Assembly: GCA_015501595.1 (NCBI GenBank) | Contig: JADNRX010000222.1 | Location: 27,939-91,938, forward strand | Length of the DNA: 64,000 bases | Source: Hymenopellis radicata | Taxonomy: Eukaryota > Basidiomycota > Agaricomycetes > Agaricales > Physalacriaceae | Direction of reading: 5' to 3' | Shown: positions 53,025-64,000 of the stretch, piece after piece | Layout of the letters: the number at the start of each line of letters is the position of its first letter | Numbering within the stretch: the first letter of the stretch is position 1 | Translations under genes and position numbers: made by a program | Notes under the pieces: generated by a model | Told to the model about the DNA's origin: nothing | The model's database searches: none | The model's input: only the letters and a program-made list of their open reading frames with translations

Positions 53025-54690
53025 ATGGGATGGATGGGACAGGAGAGCGCAAAGACACTCAAAATGCCCCCAGGTTAGTCGCTTCCCTCTCTTTGCATCG
53101 CCCGATGCGTGGGGGTGCCGAATCCGCCCTTGGATGACGGCCGATGCTTCTCCGCCCTTGGAAGAAGCAGGGACGTTGTACTGCGCCACTCCGCCCTTGG
53201 AGGGGCCAGGACTGACTACACCCAATTGCCGAATGTGCGCTGACACTGTTTTTCCCGCCAGCTACAATCAAACCTACCAAGTCCAACGAGGCGTTCATCG
53301 CCCCCATTTATTACAGCGAGCTCCTCCGCAAGGTCGGCCAGCTGGAACACCAGGCCGAACAGGAGCAGGCGGAGCTCAAAGTGGGACGCTCCACTCGCAG
53401 CAACACTGCTCGCCCATACGGCGTCTACACGCCGACCCCGACCACGTCGTCTGACAATGTTCGCTTATCTCCCCGCGCTAGTCGTCGCCAGCAGCGTTCA
53501 CGCGAACGTTCGCGTGCACTCCGTCTCATGGTCCGCGATGGCCACCAGTCCAACAATGTTGGGCTCGTCAAGTTGAAGGGAATCACCCGCCGTATTCACG
53601 CCAACGCTGCGCTCGTTCCCACTACCTTCGAGTTCAAGGCGTCGGATTTTCCTTCCGGGTACACTGGCGTTCGCGACCCCCCGGGCGTCGGCGGCGACGA
53701 CTACGAGCCCTCGTTGGACTTCCTTGTGGAAGACTTGAAGTTTCAAGTTCTGAAATGGGATGGTCGGTAAGTTGTAACTATCTTGCTTTACATCGGCGTG
53801 TACTAACAATTTTACAGATGCCCAATCTCCATCCTGGACAAAGAGCGCCGAATCCTTGCGCATCTTGCAGGACGGCCTGACGATTTCGATGATGTGGTTG
53901 CCGAGCTCAACCGTGTCTTTGCGGAGGCAGAGTCGAAGCTCAAGCTTTGCGCTAGTCAGCGCCGTCATCGCCGCGGACGTTTCAGTGCTGTTTCCGTTGG
54001 GATCTCATTTGGCGGAGGACAGACTGAGCCGATGAACCTCTGCCTCTCATCTCACAATGAGGAGATTCTGGAGGCCCTGATGAGTAACTGGGCGATGACA
54101 AGGCTGGTTGGCTATGTTAACAGTAAGCATCTCTTTCATGTGGCATTCTTGTATTAACAGTTCTTATAGCCGCCTTCGGAACCGTGCATCCCCACCTCCA
54201 CAGGAAGTATTCCGCGCTGCTCGATTCACTTCTCCAACATCACCCTCACATCCGCTGCTGCTTCAACCACTCGGTGTTTGCGGCCTGCACCGTTAACGTC
54301 GGGCGTGTTGTTTCCCAACGCCATCATGACTCCCTGAATCTTATTCTTGGGGTGTGCGCTATTACCTGTGGTGGCGACTTCGACTACACCAAGGGAGGTC
54401 ACCTCATCCTCTGGGACCTCAAGCTCGTCGTTCAATTCCCTCCAGGCTCGACCATATTGATTCCTTCCGCCATACTGGAGCACTCGAATGTTCCTATTGC
54501 GGATGGGGAGACCAGGTGGTCGTTCACTCAATTCACGGTGGCGGGTTTATTCCGATGGGTTGATAATGGGTTTCAGTCAGACAAGGATGTCCAGGCATCG
54601 TTCAAGCATGATCCGGAGGCGGAAGCTGCTTACTATGAGAAGCGGGAGGCTATGGCTTATGATGGACTTACTCTACTTTCCACTTTGTAG
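53025..54690 (+). CDS. Fungal TET/JBP-family 2-oxoglutarate/Fe(II) dioxygenase
   Basis: Four exons (53025-53073, 53262-53766, 53818-54122, 54170-54690) with all joins in frame give about 459 residues. The N-terminal part is helical, with Arg-rich RASRRQQRSRERSRALR. The C-terminal dioxygenase core has RHHDSLNLILG (H-x-D, His about 337, Asp about 339), a GGHLILWDLKLVVQFPPG strand block, IPSAILEHSN (distal His about 390) and ETRWSFTQF (Arg about 401, 2-oxoglutarate). These are the residues expected for oxidation of 5-methylcytosine in DNA. No break is visible, so it may be active. It lies beside a KDZ transposase, an association known in basidiomycetes. Confidence 0.85.
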
Positions 54691-55113
54691 TATTGTAGTT
54701 TAGCTTGGAAGTTCTGTATTACTGTAGTTTTAAATTGAAGTTGCTTTATGTTTATTTTTTAAGTGGGCAAGGGCAGGATTCGATTCGGAGGCGTGCATCT
54801 TTCGAATGCCGAGCTGCCGAACTTTATGTTGGAGACAACGGCGGCGGGCACTCAGACATCGGGATGTTCCCCGAACTACTCGGATGGCACAAGGAAGGGT
54901 ATAACATAATTGTAGAAGCCAGTGTAAGTGAGTTGAATTAGCCAAAATGGCAGGGAATAAAAGTCGAATAAAAGTCGGATAGTTTTCAGAATCGTAAGTG
55001 GATAGCCTTACAATTCGGTGAGTCACGGTACATCATCTTTCCTCCTCCAACCACAACATCACAACGGGTGATCTTGCCCATTGGTACTCTTTCATCCGCA
55101 CCCTGCCAGCATC
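54691..55113. other. Spacer between TET/JBP and GRPRLY gene
   Basis: About 420 bp. It has no confident frame and includes a doubled AATAAAAGTCG(A/G)ATA near 54956-54981. Likely 3' end of one gene and promoter of the next. Confidence 0.45.
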
Positions 55114-55966
55114 ATGGACGATCAGCTGCTGCAGGACTTTGCTGCTCATCAGCCATTACGGGAGCCCTCTAAGCCACGCCAAAGAGGGCGCCCCCGTCTA
55201 TACCATACCGCGGAAGAGCGTGCAGAGGCGAAGCGTGAGCGCGACAGCAAGTGGTATAATAGGCCAGAGTGCGTGTTCTATGCTATGATGTTTAGCTGTC
55301 TAATGGTATTTTAGCAACCATCGAGCCAGAACCAAGGCAATGCGCAAGCGCTATCATGCCAAGGCAGCGGAGGCCCCCAAGAAAGATAAACGCTCAAAGA
55401 AGAAAACACCGGAGGAGATGCAGATAGCTGAGCGCGAGGCCGCATTGGGTGCAGCAAAGGATAGGAATGCATGGCTTGCGACGGAACAGGAGGAGAAGGA
55501 AAGACAATCCGTGTACATCTACGTCTATGTTTACGCCTCCGCCATATGCATCGCTTCCCTCACCAACCATGATAATAGGCTCCAAAAGGATGTTCTCCGA
55601 CATGTACGCCGTGCTCGGATGCTTAACGCAGAGCTCCAGGTGTTCACCAGCTTTCACATCAAGAAATATGTCCGTCGTTATAGTCGCAATATTTTGGCAG
55701 AGTATGGGGATCAGGAGGCGATGGGGGGGGCATATGCGGCGGTTGATACAGTTATAGCGGAGTGGGACACCCGTCGGCAGGATGTTATCGAGTGTCTCCA
55801 GGATGTGCAGGCATTGGTAGGACAAGGGCCTGACTGCGAACAGATACATGTATTCGTAACATCCTTTAATTCCTTCTTAACATACCTCAATGACCTATAT
55901 GAACATATTCACCGCTTAGCAGATAGTATTGGCTCTTGTGAACTTCTGTGCCAGCAGGGTAGATAG
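55114..55966 (+). CDS. GRPRLY-motif cargo protein (KDZ2 copy)
   Basis: Reads MDDQLLQDFAAHQPLREP, then RGRPRLYHTAEERAEAKRER. An intron (GTGCGTGTT...TATTTTAG) is followed by HRARTKAMRKRYHAK, a Lys/Glu-rich helix and a second intron (GTGTACATC...GATAATAG). A helical C-terminus then reads LQKDVLRHVRRARMLNAELQVF and FNSFLTYLNDLYEHIHRLAD. All joins keep frame. It matches the KDZ1 gene at 21472-22175 in motif, intron after the charged helix, and overall plan. AT-hook-like DNA binding is suggested by GRPR. Confidence 0.7.
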
Positions 55967-56049
55967 AATGTCCAACATACAATGCTACATACTATGGCGA
56001 ATACAGCACAATGACATATCATACACACTGAGGCAAAGGGAGATTAGAC

Positions 56050-56244
56050 AGCGAATGCTTCAACGCTACTAACTTCAATGAGCTCCTTCAACATCTCCGT
56101 CATTTCCTCATACGAAGTTGAGGCATAAAATTCACGACGCTCGTGCTCTCCAAGACGAGCCTTAGCTTCCTGACTAAATAAAATCAGTTTGAGCGGAATG
56201 TTATAGGGTTCGAACACTTACTATCCTTTACAAATGCCGGGGCG
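56050..56244 (-). pseudogene. 3' end of a minus-strand gene cut by the LINE
   Basis: A splice acceptor (TTTAG near 56170) leads into EAKARLGEHERREFYAS and TSYEEMTEMLKELIEV, ending at TAA/TAG near 56050. The upstream exon (RPGICKGY) is interrupted by the LINE tail at about 56250. The remainder would lie beyond 61950 if the LINE is a simple insertion, but I cannot recognise it there. The helical, charged style is like the other KDZ cargo genes. Confidence 0.4.
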
Positions 56245-56277
56245 AAGACCTTTCTTTTTTTTTTTGGGATGTACGCT

Positions 56278-56296
56278 GTCAGGGCGAAGCCCTGAC
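56278..56296. promoter_or_regulatory. LINE 3' hairpin
   Basis: GTCAGGGC, a 3-base GAA loop and GCCCTGAC form a perfect 8-bp stem about 15 bp inside the poly(A) tail. Several LINEs use such 3' structures for template recognition; here that role is inferred. Confidence 0.5.
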
Positions 56297-56387
56297 CAAA
56301 TTCATCAACCGATATCACTGGTCTTCGAACTTCGTAGTGGAGAGAGGGGAGGCGTCGGTCAAAATGCGTTACCGCACACGGTTGTGG

Positions 56388-59300
56388 TTACCGCTGTGTG
56401 GGACTCGAACCTGACCTCTGGATCAGACAATCCAGAGTTTTACTCAGGCCCATACCCACTAAAACCCCGACATGCTCTGTATGAGCGCGCTCCATCCCCT
56501 CCTCCTGTTCGGCATCTCCTACTACTGCTAGTTTGTTCCATGTGTTCAGGACTAATTTCTTTGGTATGGCTTGTTTCCCGAACTTTCCTTTGTTTGTCAT
56601 TGCGAAGTCTGTCGTCGCGGCCATCTTAAGGGCGTCAATATACTTGTTACGAACTTCTCTCTGGCCCTGGTGTAGGTCTTCGTCATCTTCGTTCTCAATC
56701 CTCCTCTTGTTTCTCAATTTCCATAGTAAGAACGCGCCTTCAGACAGCAGCTTCTGGAAGAGCCTGTTTAATCCGTCCTTTTCTTCAGACGTCCCCTTTC
56801 CCTTTACTGGTCTTGCTGCCCCACAGCCTAGCAACGTTCCGTACTCGATCTTCGGCCATTTTTCTCCGGTTCGTTCCCAGAGACTTTTCGCTGTACTCCA
56901 CACTACCTCGTGGGAGCCGATTTCACATTCCAGGAGGATGTGTTCCAGGGTTTCCAGGCTCCCGCACTCCGGGCACATCGCCAGGTGTCCTAAGTTCTCC
57001 ATTCTCGTGAAGAAGTCCCCCGTCGCATGCGCCTCGTGTATCGCCCTCCAGCGAAATATTTGTGTTTTCTTACTAGTATTTGTTCCTCTTACTGATCGCC
57101 AGATCTTCTCCCTCGACGGCGCCTGTCCGTTCATATCCTTGAGCGCATACTTAATCCTCTCCATATTTCCTTCCGTGGCTCTTCGTTCCTGCACCTTCAT
57201 CTTCTTTTTCAGCTCCTCGTATGCTTCTTTCTGTGTAAGACCTCTCAGCCGCACTCCCGTCAGTAGCGCGTTCGACTTCTCCGCCCTCGGTGCGGGCTCC
57301 GCTGGTAGACCTCTCGTGTGCTTGTCCGCTGCTTTCTTTGCCAACTCCATCGCTCCTTTCATTCCCGGGTGTCTCGTACTGTTCTCAACTCTGAACACTG
57401 TGTCACCCTTCCTCGCTCTCAGTTGCGCCACCACCCATTGCAGTAGTATTCTTTGCGCAGGTTTCTGGTTCTTCCATCCTTCACTCTCGTTCTTATTGAG
57501 CTCTGTTGTGAGCGCACGTTGCACCCGCTTGGAGCGGATCAGGAATGTAAGGTCAACTTCATCTGGCGTTATTTCTATTGCTCTCTGCACTGCCAGCGCC
57601 GCCAGCGGTATCTCATCCGTGTAGCCCTCTGGGGGTGTTATATCGGCGTTTCTCCGATCTCGGGTCTTTAGCCACATGCCTACCCCTTCATCTGCGTACT
57701 CATTCCTCGTGACCACTATGCATACTAATCTTTCGCTTCTCTGGTCGTTTATCTGATATCTCGGTTCGTGCGTTGAGCTTCCCCTCATCGTCGGCCCCTC
57801 CGTGAAGATCCGGAATAGGTCTTCCTTTCTCGGTAGCAGGTCCCCTCCTTTCGGCAGCTGCTCTTTCTCTACTTCCGTCCTATCTCTAGCAGCGTCCGCT
57901 TGTCCGTTTCGCGGGTTCCACTTTGGATCTAGCGCCTCCAGCAGCTGCCCTGCTCTTCTTTTGCACTGATTCGGGCTGTCGCACTCTCCCGGCTCGTCAC
58001 CTTCGTCCTCTGCCACCCGTCGGGCATCCTCGGCTGTTCGCACATTGTGATTGGCTTGGAGACACTTCGCGTATTTATCGTTCGTCCTTCGGATCTTGTC
58101 TGCTGCCCATCCTTGATGGAGCCATATTGGCATCTCTCCTCGCACCTCCGGCGGTATTACGAGTGCGTCCATTAGCAGGTTATTCTCCTTTGCTACCCTT
58201 AAAATCCTTTTCATGTCAAGTGGTAGGTCCATTTTGTTCGCGTCCCATGTTTGGAGGAAGGTGTTAACCAGTAGTCCAGGGTTCACCGTCCTGTACGTGC
58301 TCAGGACTTTTCTCCTCATGGCATCTTGCATTACTAGCGCCCATCGCGGGGTGGTTCCGTTGACGCCCAGGAACGTCGCTAGGTGTACTATGTGTATAGC
58401 ATCGTTCCGGAGTTTAATATCTATTAGGTTTTGTCCCCCCTCGTCTAGCGGCCTCTTCAGTGTCTGCTTGTTTACTCTCGCCATCTTGTGCTCCCAGAAA
58501 AATTTATGGATTAACGTGTCAAACTTCTTCTCCATGTCTTTTGGCATATCTTCTGCCGTTGCTAGGTATTGAGTTTTCGACGCCGCATAGGTCTGTATCC
58601 CCACTCTTTTTCCGTTCAGGGAGGGGTGCGTCCGTTCCACTCATCGTAGAATGTCCTCTGTTTCCAACATTATCTTGTCCCACGGCACATTCGGGTCCAG
58701 CTCGTTGCCTACCCATGAGCCTAATGACCGCGAGCTCTCCCCATCCTCAGCAATGTGTATCCCTTCCGGGACGCCTTCTGCCATTTCCGACGACTTCCTC
58801 TCATTCATGAGTTCTATGCGGTGTTCTATGGACCCTATCGGTATGATCACTGTTTTCTTAATGTTGAACTTCGCCCCCGATGCCGCATACCAGGTATCAA
58901 GGATCTTCTTTAGGTCTGAGAACTTGTCATTCTTTGACAGGAATACCGTCGTGTCGGCGGCGAACAAGGTTGTAATGATCCTGTCCAGTATTCCTTGGAC
59001 TCTGTATCCCTCCAGGTTCGAGTCTCTCAGCATCGCTGCTAGCGGCTCGATCGCGATGTTGAATAGTAGGCACGAGAGCGGGTCTCCTTGTCTGACTCCT
59101 CTCGTGACTCTATACTTTGGACTTATCATCCCGTTGGCGATTACCACCGTATACGCATTCTCGTACAGAGTCTTCACTGTCTTAATGAACTGGGGCGGGA
59201 AGTTCGCTTTCTCAAGTGTTTTCCAGAGATAGTCGTGCATAATTTTGTCATAGGCTTTTTCTTGATCCAGAAGGACTATCATCCCATCTTGGTTCGTCGC

Positions 59301-61517
59301 ATCCGCGTGATAGATTATTGCCCTCGCCAGTTTTATCTGGTCGATAATACTTCTCCCCTTAACAAAACCTGCTTGGTCTGTGTGTATGAGGTTGATAGCC
59401 TCTTCCGCCAGCTTGACCGACATGGACTTCGTAAATATTTTATAGTCCGTGTTCAGCAAGGTTATCGGTCGGTAGTTTTCCATCGCCGTCCTGTCTGCTT
59501 TTTTGTGTATTGGGCACAACCAACCGTCCGCGAAGGTCGAACCCTCGATCAGCTCATGCTTCTCTATGTCATTATACAGCATGGTCAGTGTCTTGACAAT
59601 ATCAAATGTCTTTGCTTCGTACTCTGTTCCTTTGGCACGCTCCCACCTCCTGTTGTAGTTCTGCCAGATATCGTATTGGAAGCCATCAATCCCTGCTCCG
59701 CTGAACGCCTTCGATCCCATCATCGCGTCGCGTACTGCCTCTCCTTTCAGATTCTCTCCGAGCCGTTCCTTTGCCTGCTCGGACAGTTTGTTGATGCTAC
59801 TATCAAACACTTCCCTGCTGCCTCGTTCTCGTTCTTCGTCCCGACTAACCCCTTCCGATTGTAGTCCCTCATGATATTCCGCGAACATTTTCGTCATCTT
59901 CTCTGGGTCTCTTTCGTATTGCACTGGTTCCGTTTCTGGAATCTTCAGGCTATGGATTGGATCTCTTGCCTTTTCTCCCTTGATTATGCGCGTATAGTAC
60001 TTGCTATTCGCCTCTCCCAATATTGACTGGTTTGCTTTCGCTACGGCTTTCCTTTCTTGCCACATTTCTCCTCCTATTTTTGCGATTTCGCGCTCAATTT
60101 TCGCAGATTCCCTCTGCTTATGCTCTTCCGACGTATTCTTGTCTCTTAACACTGCCTTCAGCTGTTTATTCAGCTCAGCTATTTTCTCTTTCCCTTTCGG
60201 CATGATCTTCTTCGCTTCCTTCCTCAGCTGATCTCCAATCTTCTCTTTCCAATCTGACCACAGCGTCTGGGGGTTATTCCGGGCCGTGCGGTTCCCTTCC
60301 GTCGCTCGTGTCATATCCTTCAACAGTTGAACTCCGATGTCGTTGATTAGCTTTGTCATCTCTTTTGTTTTGGCTACATAGGACGGAATGGTATACCGCC
60401 CGTGCCCCTGTTCTGGCGCGTTTGCCATTGTCACCTCGCAGGAGACCCTCTTATGGTCAGTGTCAATCCCATCCTCTTTGGCAGATTCCATCTCCCAGTT
60501 CCTGCTCTGGCTTAGTCGTGACCTCTTGATGCATATGCGGTCTATTCTCGATGAGCTTGGGCAGCTCGTTGTTTGCATGAAGGTGAACGCAGCTGTGTCC
60601 GGGTTCTCCTCCCTCCACCCGTCTACTAGGTCACACTCGCGTAGGAACTCGTTCATTGCCTCCACTGCTTCCCTGTCATCTTCATGCGCCGGAAGCCTGT
60701 CTAGCGCCGTTGGCGCGATGTTGCCATCAATACATAACGCATCTGGTTTCCACTCTGGATTTTCCACCATGTACGTTCGGCATGTCCTCCAGTACGCCGC
60801 ATTCTCCTTCGGCGCATTAGGCGCATAGCCGACCATAACTTTCATCACGTCGTCTCCGTGCCAAGGCACTGCTACCACTAATCCCCGACCCGGCACAACT
60901 TCTCTACGGGTGAGCCCCATCACGTTTGTGTTTGGCTTGTAGAATACCAGCGCTACTCCTTCCGCTCTGCTTGCTCGTCCGCCTGGTGCTTTGGAATATT
61001 CCACATGTATTGTGTCCCCAAATCGTTCTGTGATCTCGGCGACATAGTTCTCGTCATAGTGGGTTTCTTGGAGCGCTAATACGTTCACCTTCTTGTTCCT
61101 CATCATCGTGGGTATCTCATTTATCTTTTCCACGATCGCTCCTTCCTCTGTCCTTGAGCTTCTGCCTTTGATATTTAGCGATGACAGCCTTATGTGCGCT
61201 TTCGTCTTTTTACCTGGTCTCGTGTTCCGCTGCTGGGCTCTTGGCCTCTGCCCTTCCTCATCGTTTTCCTGTTCATCGTCATGGAAGCTATCGTCCTCTC
61301 TGTCTCGTTCCTCAACATATGGAGCCACCTCAGCACGAAAAGCGAGGCCGGTACCCATACTGCGTCGAGGTCCCAAATCCTGGGATCTGCTAATGCCCTC
61401 CTGGGCCGTATTGAGGTTTGTACCCGCAGCTGTACTCCTCCGGCTCAGGCGGTCGGGACCAGCATTGGAGGTCACCTGTGGTGCGAAATCCTCTCTAAGT
61501 GTATTTGTACTCATCAT
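56388..61517 (-). pseudogene. LINE ORF2: endonuclease, reverse transcriptase, RNase H-like and zinc regions
   Basis: From 61517: RLSSLNIKGRSS, VNVLALQETHYDENY (endonuclease Glu), ALDRLPAHEDD, SSRIDRICI and DTDHKRVSCE (His). The RT follows: KAFSGAGIDGFQYDIW, LCPIHKKADRTAMENYRPITLLNTDYKI, QAGFVKGRSI, LLDQEKAYDKI, GVRQGDPLSCLLFNIAIEPLA and LFAADTTVF. The usual F/YADD is FAAD here, losing the first Asp. A TGA at 58638-58640 interrupts the frame after DILR; the rest (ERTHPSLNGKR to 56388) continues in the same frame, with CPECGSLETLEHILLEC as a zinc region. About 1700 residues if read through. Inactive. Confidence 0.9.
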
Positions 61518-61635
61518 GGATTTCTAGGCCTGATCTCTCTAGGACGGCCGGCTCCTAGATCGCTCTTAACGCCAGCAGGCAGGGGATTATTCATTCAGTG
61601 TCTAGTATAACTCGGTTTGCACCTCTCTTTAATGC

Positions 61636-61941
61636 CTATGCTAGTGCACGTCTCCTTTTCGTCGCTTTGCTCCTTCTCTCCTGTCTCGAATCAGATGCTC
61701 TCCTCCTCTGATACGCTTTCCGTAGTTCTTCCTTTGTCTGCTTCGTCTGCTTCGTCTTTTTTCCCCTTCGATGACTCCTGGGGCGCCTTCGAGATGCTGA
61801 GCCACTGGGCGGCTCAAATCTGATTGGCGGCGCCACGCTTTCGTGGTTTTTGGGTCGGGGGTTTGACTGGACGTAGGCTGGCAGCACGACTACCGCGCCC
61901 AGCACCCATGTCATCGTCTTTGATTTTTTCGACCGAGCCAT
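61636..61941 (-). pseudogene. LINE ORF1 remnant
   Basis: About 100 residues, basic (KKTKQTKQTKEELRKAY, RRRP, KATKRRR), just upstream of ORF2. Tad-like ORF1 proteins are longer with zinc knuckles; none is seen, so it is truncated or very diverged. Confidence 0.45.
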
Positions 61942-62200
61942 TTGTATCACGGAGTGGTGGTTAGGATGTTACTTGTACATCAGTGGCATTTCTTTGTCTT
62001 AGTTTTGAGTTTCGATTTCTTGAGACATCATGCTGATTGGTACGTAGAAAGTTACAAGGGCGTTGTAGGTTTTGTAATTTTAGGTATTCGAATGGTAAAG
62101 ACAGTATCAGATGAGAATGCGGAAAGTCGTCGTTCATAAGTATTTCGTTGCCGGGGAGGCGGCTGCACCGCGATCCATTTACTTCCTGCACCTGTTCTGG
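61942..62200. other. LINE 5' flank, nothing recognised
   Basis: AT-richer than its surroundings, with no supported frame. The 5' end of the LINE and any target duplication should be here. Confidence 0.35.
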
Positions 62201-63960
62201 TCACCCCGTGCTCGGTGGTGGGCGCACGCTTCCTCCTCGAGCTCGGGCCCGCCCTCTCGCGGTCACGATCACCCTTGGCAGCGCGCCAAAGGGGTCGACG
62301 TCCATCGCGTCGGCGATGACCGGCTCTTCCTCTTCCTTGGGCTCTTCCGCTTCGTCGCGCTTGCTCGCGCCCTGCGCCATAGCCGGCTTCGCATTGAGTT
62401 CCTTGATGAGCTTCGTGATGGGGCAGTGTCCGGTCGGGTGGTCAGTTGGCACCACAGCGTCCGCAGTCAAAGGGCGTCCCACGACACCTATACCGCCCTT
62501 GCCATTCCTTCCTTTGTAAATGAGCGAGTTGATGATGAGGGCAAATAGGCCGAGGAGCATCGGGTTGAGGAACGGCGCGTCAATATGTCCGAGGGCTTTG
62601 AACTCCGCTTGGTAGTGTGCATTACCTCCCATGAAGAGCGGGTGGTACTGTACCGAGGTAACAGTCGCCTCGATTACTTCTTCATCCGTAAACTCGTCTG
62701 AGAACCTGTCGCGGTGTGTCGCAACGACGAACGCCTAAACTTCTGACTGGCGCGTAGGGTGTTCTCGATGATGCTCTTCCCGATTGCGATGTCCTCTGGG
62801 GAGTCATCTAGCGTAAAGTCGGAGATCGTGAGCAGGTGAGTGGGAATATGGCTCCTGACGTCCAGTGCCCGAAGCTGAGGCCTCTGCGGGGAACGAGGAG
62901 CGCCGCCTCTGCAAAGAATTCGGAGTCGGCAGCTTCTAATCCGGTGACCATGAAGCCGGGTGCCGGCAGATTGTCGTCGCGGACCTTCGTCCAATCGATG
63001 CTCTGGGAGACGACCGTGTCTGTCTCCACCATATCCACGTCACTGTCATCCTCTGGCTCATCCTTGATGGCCTTGACCTCGTCGTCATCGTCGTAGGAGA
63101 TACCCTGCTCGAGAGAAGAACGGAAGGGGTATATCTCCACATTGGTCATCTCCACCTTGAAGTCGCTAAGGAGGCGCCTGAGCTCTTTGATCTGGTGGCC
63201 TAGGGCGTTCGTTCGGAACTTGACTCCCAGGGCGATGAACACCAGCGCGTATGGATCTCCCATCGCGATCTTGCCAAAAAAGGCAATCGTGGGAGCGCCA
63301 GATTCTTTCGATAGATGTTGTAAGGCGCGTTCCAGCGGACGATCCTCCTACCCTTGGGGTCGAGAACTGTGGCATAGTCCGGGTGGGATGCAATTCTAGC
63401 AGCGGGGGACTTGGCGTGGCTGGACGCATCGACTCCGAAGACGTCCTCGGTCGGCGAGTCGGAAGCGAAGGGGTTCGAGGCGAAGGGTTCGCCGCGAATG
63501 GGTTATCCTCAGGCTGAGGTGGCGCCTTGTTCCTGATATTGGCAGTCGCTGCCATGGTGGACACCAGATGAGGACGACCCTTCGTGAGCGGACTTTCTTC
63601 GTCCTGCGTTGCTTTGAGGAGAGCTTCCTGCTTGCGGACTCGGCGCTCCCTGATGCTCGTGTAGCCCACCGCTTCCGTATCCTTCTTCAGCCTCATCTGG
63701 ATGCTCTCCTCGGCATCCATCTTCAACTGCTCTCCGAACTCGTCCACAATGTCAACGGGGTCGTGAGCCTTGCCTTTCCCTTTCCAGGGGATAGGCGTCT
63801 GTTCGTGTTCATCCTCGACCACGGAGTTCTCTCCATCGCTACCTTCCTCCGTGGTCTGAGGTTCCTTGGGTTCGTCGTCCTCGGACTCGACCTGAGAGGC
63901 TAGCTCATCTGCGGAGGTGCTCGTTAGAATTGCTCGGTTGCATACTATATCGGTAAGCTG
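62201..63960 (-). pseudogene. Degenerate minus-strand gene, unknown
   Basis: Collinear minus-strand blocks: KGKGKAHDPVDIVDEFGEQ and KQEALLKATQDEESPL (63822 down), then DPYALVFIALGVKF with IKELRRLLSDFKVEM (63263), an acidic stretch with DDDDEVKAIKDEPEDD, and DFTLDDSPEDIAIGKSIIE. The last block is VVATHRDRFSDEFTDEEVIEATV, YHPLFMGGNAHYQAEFKAL, FLNPMLLGLFALIINSLIY and a basic RGRARARGG tail, ending at 62201. Changes of frame near 63240, 62890 and 62730 break it, and some may be introns. The gene runs off the right edge. I do not recognise the family. Confidence 0.5.
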
Positions 63961-64000
63961 ACCATTCTCGTCCTTGTCGGTTTCCCTGTGCTGACGACAG

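Larger units (their letters stand above)
56255..61941 (-). mobile_element. Tad-like LINE retrotransposon
   Basis: Non-LTR element on the minus strand: a short ORF1 remnant, an endonuclease/RT ORF2, a 3' untranslated region with a hairpin and a T-run at 56255-56265 that is the poly(A) tail on this strand. No target duplication could be confirmed. An 8-bp TGCCGGGG occurs on both sides (56235 and 62149) but does not abut the tail. Confidence 0.85.

Noticed and set aside
56533..57624. Plus-strand 363-residue hydrophobic frame.
   Set aside because: It lies fully antisense to LINE ORF2 and mirrors its codon pattern.
56235..62157. TGCCGGGG as LINE target-site duplication.
   Set aside because: It is not adjacent to the poly(A) tail on the left, so it does not fit target-primed insertion.

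Overview
The window looks like a repeat-dense segment of a mushroom-forming basidiomycete (Agaricomycetes) nuclear genome. The evidence is short (about 40-60 bp) GT-AG introns in many small genes, KDZ-type transposases, a fungal TET/JBP dioxygenase, RNase H1 N-terminal (viroplasmin-like) proteins, and Gypsy, Copia and Tad-like LINE retroelements nested in one another. I see no bacterial operon, CRISPR array, rRNA or tRNA gene, and no ordinary housekeeping gene. The genus cannot be told from this; a large, transposon-rich genome is likely.

Layout, left to right. (1) About 978-34849 is the 3' part of a giant plus-strand Gypsy element (called G1): integrase, two sense accessory genes (7435-11212), two antisense accessory genes (29832-32810), a polypurine tract and a 1.9 kb 3' LTR (32953-34849). 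Two elements interrupt it. E1 (1218-6039) splits the integrase. KDZ1 (11221-29107, 17.9 kb, 43-bp inverted ends, 8-bp target duplication AATTGCCT) carries its own transposase and about eight cargo genes. (2) About 35204-48235 is a second, minus-strand Gypsy of the same LTR family (G2). Its gag is split by E2 (36407-40324), a relative of E1, and its 5' LTR is split by a minus-strand Copia element (42490-48210, target duplication GCGGG). (3) About 48236-56240 holds one end of a hAT MITE, GC-rich palindromes, then a second KDZ locus (KDZ2): a minus-strand transposase and, divergent from it, a TET/JBP dioxygenase and a GRPRLY-motif gene that KDZ1 also carries. (4) About 56255-61941 is a minus-strand Tad-like LINE, followed by a degenerate minus-strand gene to the window end.

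Four MITE families mark the order of insertion: M1 (in the Copia RNase H and the KDZ2 transposase), M2 (in KDZ1, with an empty site in a local duplicate), M3 (in the G1 LTR, empty in the G2 LTR, and behind an antisense gene) and a roughly 1 kb hAT MITE (in the KDZ1 transposase, in an intron of a KDZ1 cargo gene, and one partial copy). Several insertions sit inside catalytic coding sequence and would leave an open frame if precisely removed.

The most interesting content is the KDZ cargo (small helical-module genes, paired viroplasmin genes, the GRPRLY gene shared by KDZ1 and KDZ2, TET/JBP beside KDZ2), the sense-plus-antisense accessory region of the Gypsy family, and E1/E2, which look like a transposable-element family I cannot assign to a known superfamily.
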